A stretch of DNA of 64,000 nt from Saururus chinensis (Eukaryota > Streptophyta > Magnoliopsida > Piperales > Saururaceae), in contig CP141142.1 of assembly GCA_035235625.1 (NCBI GenBank), positions 19,230,995-19,294,994 on the forward strand. The letters are read 5' to 3'. Made by a program: the position numbers and the translations under genes. The notes under the pieces were generated by a model that worked only from the letters and a program-made list of their open reading frames with translations, was not told where the DNA came from and did no database searches. Positions 59,051 to 64,000 of the stretch are shown here, in pieces; position 1 is the stretch's first letter; each line of letters starts with the position of its first letter.

Positions 59051-62000
59051 CATGCTGACAAAAGAAGGAGGAATAGGTCCCATGAAATTGATGCCCCAAC
59101 AAAAATCTCAATAACCAATATGGGGTTAAGAGGCATCATATTTCAACGAGATATGGCTCCTAACTTTTGACACCGTTCACAAGTTTTACAAAATTCATGA
59201 ACATCTTTGAAAAGAGTTGGCCAATAAAAACCACATTGCAAAATTTTAGCGATGGTCTTTTTAGAGGAGAAGTGACCACCGCATGCTTCAGAATGACAAA
59301 AAGAGATGATACTTACATGTTCAGAATCAAGCACACATTTCCTTATTATTTGATCCGGACACTTAAAGAGATAGGGGTCATCCCAAAAGAAATGTTTTAC
59401 CTCGGTGAAGAAGCTCTTTTATCTTGATGAGACCAATGATGGGGAACTTTACTAGTCAGCAAGTAGTTGGCAAGGTCAGCATACCATGGAGGATATGAGA
59501 TGGCAAAAAGTTGCTCATCGGGGAATGTGTCATAGATTGGAATGCTTTCCGAAGAATAAAAAAATTCCAATCTTAAAAGATGATCTGCCACCACATTCTC
59601 TACTCCCTTTTTGTCTTTGATTGTGAGATCAAATTCTTGGAGCAGGAGCATCCACCAAAGCAATTTGGGCTTTGTATCTTGTTTGTTCAAAAAGTACTTC
59701 AAAGCTGCATGGTTAGTAAAACTGATAATTTGAGAACCAATCAAATAGGATCTAAATTTTTCAAGTGTAAATACTACAGCAAGAAGGTTTTTTTTAGTGG
59801 TAGAGTAGTTCATTTGGGCACTATTTAAAGTTCTACTTACATAATGATTTACACAAGGTTTTTTATCTTTCCTTTGCCCTAAAATAGCCCCAACGGCATA
59901 ATCACTTGCATCAAACATAATTTCAAAAGGAAGGGTTCAATCCGGGGGCTGTATGACGGGTGCGGACACTAACATGTTCTTAAGCTTTGTGAAAGCTTTT
60001 TCACATGCATCCGACCACTCAAAAGAATGTTCTTTAGATAGAAGATTACACAATGATCTGGATATCACACTAAAATTCTTGATAAATTTCTATAAAAACC
60101 GGCATGCCCTAGAAAGGATCTAACATCATTTATGGATTTTAGACTAGGCAAATTAGTAATCAATTTAATTTTTGCCTTAGCCACTTGAATTCCCTGCACA
60201 TAAACAATGTGGCCAAGTACTATTCCAGTAGTAACTATAAGATGACACTTTTCCCAATTTAAAACTAGATTTTTCTCTTCACATCTCACCAAAACTTTTT
60301 CTAAGTTATCAAAAGAATCATCAAAAGAATCACCAAAAATAGAGAAGTCATCAATAAAAACTTCAAAAAACCGCTCCACCATGTCACTAAAGATGCTCTT
60401 CATGCACCTTTGGAATGTGGCAGGAGCATTACATAATCCAAATGACATCCTTCGATATGCAATGGAACCAAATGAACATGTAAAGGTTATTTTTTCTTGA
60501 TCATCAAAGGCAATCTCAATTTGATTATATCCTAAATAACAATCTAGAAAATAGTAAAATTTATGACCGGCCACCCTCTCTAGGATTTGATCCATGAACG
60601 GCAAGGGGAAGCGGTCTTTCCTAGTGACGGAATTCAATTTCCTATAATCTATGCACATCCACCAACCGGTTGTGAGTCTAGTGGGAATTAACTCATTATT
60701 AGCATTCTTTACCACTGTCACTCCAAACTTTTTGGGGACAACTTGGGTGGGACTCACCCATGGACTATCAGAAATGGGGTAAATGATACCCACATCCAAT
60801 AATTTTAGGACCTCTACTCTCACTACCTCTTTCATATTGGGGTTTAACCACCTTTGCATTTGTCTCACAGGTTTTACATTTTCTTCCATGAAGATCCTAT
60901 ATGTGCAAATCAGGGGACTAATACCCTTGATATCAACAATGGTCCACCCAATGACATTCTTGGGATTTCTAAGGACTTTGAGCAACTTGTGCTCTTGCTC
61001 CCTATCCAACATTGAAGAGACAATCGCAGGAAATGTCTCTCCCTCAAATAAGATAAGCATATTTAAGTTTAGTGGGGAGGGGTTTTAAGTCTAACTTGGG
61101 TGGTTGGACACTTGAGGGGAGAGGAGCACTATTAGAAGGAGGTAGCTCCTCAAAATGGGCCTTCTACCTATCGGTATCCAATAATGGAGTTGACTCCAAC
61201 AAGGAATTTACATCATTAATCATAGCATCATCATTAAAATTAAAATAAGAAAGACACGCTTCAAGAGGGTCAGAAAATAAAGAAATAGTAGTCATGTCAT
61301 CAACAAGAATTTCTAAAAGATTCACTTCATGCAATCCTCTTCATCATCTCTTGGTTGCCTGTAAATATTAAAAATGTTAAGTTCCAAAGTCATATTTCCA
61401 AAAGAAAGCTTCATAACATGATTTTTACAATTGATAAAATCATTAGAAGTAGCAAGAAATGGGCGGCCTAATATGACAGAAACTTGAATACAAGCATTCA
61501 AAACTAGTTGTGTCCAAAACAATAAAATAAATAGGAAAGTAAAACTTTTCTACTTGTTAGTGCACATCCTCAACAATTCCTCTTGGTGTTTTAACTGAGC
61601 GATTTGTAAGTTGAAGTGTAATGCTTGTGGGCTTCAATTCACCAAGTCCCAATTGTTCATAAACATAATATGGTAAGAGATTAACACTTGCCCCAAGATC
61701 AAACAAAGCTTTTTTAAATATATAATTTCCAATTATATAAGATATGGTTGGACAACAAGGATCTTAATATTTTGGTGGGGTGTTTTGTTGTAAAATTGTA
61801 CTTGTTCTGTCAAAAATGGCTTCTTTTGTACATTTAGCTTACGCTTGATCGTAGAAAGGTCTTTCAAAAATTTTGCATAAGATGGAATTTGTTTAATGGC
61901 ATCTAAGAGAGTAATGTTAATCTTCACTTGTCTAAAAATTTCAAGAATGTCACTATTTTTCACAAATTTTGAAGAAGATTGTAATCTTTAAGGAAAACGA

Positions 62001-63894
62001 GGAGGAATAGGACAAATACAATAAGAGTTGTCAAGTTTATCATCATGTTTAGAATTCAAAGACTTCTTAAGTTCAACAACCTTCATTGGAGTGTCTTTGT
62101 TAATGACTTTTCTATTTCTCAAACTGGTGATGGACTTAGCATGCTCTTCTTATGAACTAGAAGAATTTAAATTTAAATTACAAATTGACATTTACGATTT
62201 GGTTGAGGTTGAGAAAGAAACTTCCATTTTTCTTGAGTGCTCAAAGTTGTGATCAATTGAGTGATAGAAGTCTTCAAGTCATTAATGACTTGTATTGTTT
62301 CGTTGTTTATTGTTGCTTGACTTTGAATGAAAGTTTGCAAGGTGTCTTCAAGAGTCTTCTTATGTGGTGGAACATAATTTGAGGAAGAAGGGGGTACTTG
62401 CACATTAGACTCATTTCTCCAACTAAAATTAGGATGATTTATCTAATTAGGAGTATAGGTTTCAGAATAAGGAAAAGAAAATGGCCTTTTGTAAGTATTC
62501 ATAACATTTTCTTGAGTATGAAACACCTCTTGAAAAATAGGAATTATTGGATAATCCTCTGCTTAGTGTCCATCACTCTCACATATACTATAAATATCTT
62601 GTACTTTTTGAGAAACTTTAGACATATTTTCCCTATTAATTTCCATAACCTCAATTTTTTTAGTTAAACTTGTAATTTTTGCTTTTACATCATCCTCTTA
62701 TTTAAGAAGGTACTGCCTCCCTTAGTTGTCCTCTTAGATTTAGTTTTATTACTACTTTCAAATTCATTAGAATATTCCCATGATTGAGCATTTTCAGCTA
62801 ACATATCAAAATAATCCCATGTTTTTGCAGGTTCTTTACTCAAAAATTCTCTATTGCACATCATTTCAACAAATTTCTTCATTTGAGAAGTTAAGCCATT
62901 ATAAAACAAACTAATTGTATGTCATGTTTCATATCCATGATGTGGGCACAACAACAAAAGTTCTTTAAATCTTTCCCAACATTAAAAAAAAGTCTCATTT
63001 TCTTTTTGTGAAAAATTCATGATGTTCTTTCTAAGTGTATTAGTTCTATGGGTGGGAAAAACTTTTTCAAAAATTCTCTTTGCATTTCTTGTCATGTTCC
63101 AATGGATCTTAGCTTCAAAGAATTCAACCAATTTTTTGCCTTTTCCTTTAAAGAAAATGGAAAGAGTTTTAATCTAATAACATCATTTGAGACATTTTAG
63201 TTTGGCAAAGTTGCACAAACCTCTTCAAACTCTTTTAAATGTAATTATGGGCTTTCTAAATCTAAGCCATGAAATTTAGATAGTAATTGAATTACACCCA
63301 GCATGAGTTAAAAATGACCGGCATTAGTTGGAAAAATCATGAAAAAAAGAAAACTTGATCTAGTTGGTTACAAATAATCATGTAAGCTTTTAACTTGAAC
63401 ATTTTGTGCATTATTATCCCCATTATCACTTCTTAGTTCCTCATTAGTTCTTAGATCCTCCATTATATCAAAATAAAGTGAATTTTCAAAAGATTTGTTT
63501 ACTCTTCTCAATTGTCCAGAACTATCACGTACCCATGTAAACATGCAACAACAATTTTTTTTAGGTAACAAATGAAAGTAAAAGTGAAGAAATTAAATGA
63601 CCAAGTATAAAAAGTTAGAAAGTTAGAAGTTAATAATAGACAAATTTTAAATTGCAAAATAAGGCCAAAGGCACTATTGAGGTACACGTTTGATCCTGAA
63701 AATTTTTTCGTAGTAACGTGGGTAATGCCTTTGGTTTCAAATTTTTTTTTCCAGAATTTAAGTACTAAAAGAAAAATACATAAAGTAAATGATTGAATTT
63801 AAAGAGTTAGTATGAAAAAATAAAAAAAGTCAGAGAATTAGTAAAGTTAGAGTGATGTTCTTTTTGTAACGGATTCTTGTCACACGTTGCAATC

Positions 63895-63911
63895 ATCGGC
63901 AACGGCGCCAA
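63895..63911 (-). other. Athila-type primer-binding site of E
   Basis: On the - strand TTGGCGCCGTTGCCGATG begins three bases inside the LTR edge. Compare TTGGAGCCATTGCCGGGG at 10,314-10,335. Confidence 0.85.
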
Positions 63912-63913
63912 TT

Positions 63914-64000
63914 TGTTGTTACGTCTGAAACAAGACTATGAAGAAGTCAAATTCAAATTTGTTTTACTTGCCAATTGTAGTAGACAAGGTCGATCCACAG
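63914..64000 (-). mobile_element. 3' end of the 5' LTR of E
   Basis: Only the last 87 bp are in the window. GGTCGATCCACAG at the very end resembles the GTCGAACCTCAGGGACGGAT segment in the Athila LTR near 10,410-10,428. Confidence 0.7.

Larger units (their letters stand above)
57332..59055 (+). mobile_element. K: LTR-like unit with two tandem arrays
   Basis: It starts TGTAACACCCCTAATTTTAG, the common start of plant gypsy LTRs. A TATA box (58,168-58,175) with GC-rich sequence after it fits a + sense LTR promoter. A 25-bp array (57,516-57,915) lies upstream and a 46-bp array (about 58,427-59,050) downstream of it. The right end is soft: the array runs to the point where Athila integrase sequence begins (about 59,061). 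No target duplication was found, and the left flank is not Athila, so the junction probably also involved a deletion. Confidence 0.55.
59061..64000 (-). mobile_element. E: Athila-type Ty3/gypsy element, broken; 5' LTR runs off the window
   Basis: On the - strand, from the right: 5' LTR edge at 63,914 (TGTTGTTACG), primer site TTGGCGCCGTTGCCGATG (63,895-63,911), leader, gag about 63,480-62,700 (FYNGLTSQMKKFVE, FLSKEPAKTWDYFDMLAENA), protease-type region near 61,490-61,350 (ILGRPFLATSNDFINC), reverse transcriptase 61,060-60,065 (longest open stretch, with KLLDVGIIYPISDS, MCIDYRKLNSVTRKDRFPLP and FIDDFSIFGDS), RNase H about 59,918-59,530, and the start of integrase (ISFCHSEACGGHFSSKK, CERCQKLG). 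These are signature Athila sequences. Integrase is cut at about 59,061, and the 3' LTR is absent. Roughly ten breaks. Confidence 0.88.

Noticed and set aside
60783-61088. + strand 101-residue frame
   Set aside because: Shadow of the Athila reverse transcriptase region on the other strand.
1-64000. tRNA, rRNA, microRNA or spliced host genes
   Set aside because: No cloverleaf, rRNA-like segment or conserved exon could be recognised by eye; TGGTAT-type words are primer sites beside LTRs.

Overview
The window is plant nuclear DNA, almost certainly from a flowering plant with a large, repeat-rich genome. Every recognisable coding trace belongs to a transposable element: Ty3/gypsy chromoviruses (Tekay/Del-like and Reina-like), Athila-type gypsy elements, Ty1/copia elements, a MULE, hAT-type and Stowaway-type DNA elements, and a LINE. 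I found no host gene, tRNA, rRNA or CRISPR array. The base composition is AT-rich apart from a few insertions. Together this suggests old intergenic or pericentromeric heterochromatin. I cannot name the species.

Layout: 1-12,290 is a Tekay-like element on the + strand (called D1). Its primer-binding site is cut by the window start and its 3' LTR begins at 7,227. A solo LTR of the same kind (A1, 415-3,960, antisense) sits in its gag region, and an Athila fragment (9,900-11,758) sits in its 3' LTR. 12,420-15,748 holds a decayed MULE transposase and a non-autonomous hAT element with a perfect 8-bp target duplication, which carries a short Stowaway remnant. 16,300-17,391 holds a LINE piece and a hAT-like MITE. 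17,392-20,400 is AT-rich, LTR-like sequence. 20,400-22,672 is the 3' end of another Tekay-like element (H). 22,673-24,883 is a second, more decayed copy of the D family.

24,884-26,778 is a mosaic of copia LTR pieces. 26,779-38,185 is an old Tekay-like element on the - strand (B). Its right LTR was hit by solo LTR A2 (33,578-37,511, target duplication ATTAG), which was itself hit by a Reina-like solo LTR (35,731-36,037, target duplication CAAAT). 38,677-43,543 is a young, GC-rich Reina-like element (C) with both LTRs. 43,544-50,619 is Ty1/copia sequence in both orientations, with a 5' LTR at 49,341-50,619. 50,860-51,531 is a gag remnant of another copia family. 53,868-55,983 holds more LTR pieces. 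57,332 to about 59,055 is an LTR-like unit with a 25-bp and a 46-bp tandem array. 59,061-64,000 is an Athila element on the - strand whose 5' LTR runs off the window.

The most interesting signal is a GATCGATC-type, roughly 33-bp imperfect palindromic box. It occurs twice, about 62-67 bp apart, in the long LTRs of the Tekay-like family and again with the same 66-bp spacing in an Athila LTR. A looser version with about 20-bp spacing occurs in copia LTRs. Also notable are an LTR-borne 57-bp minisatellite that has homogenised separately in each copy, a 46/92-bp higher-order array, and the same unusual primer-binding site (TGGTAGCTAAGG) in a gypsy and a copia element.
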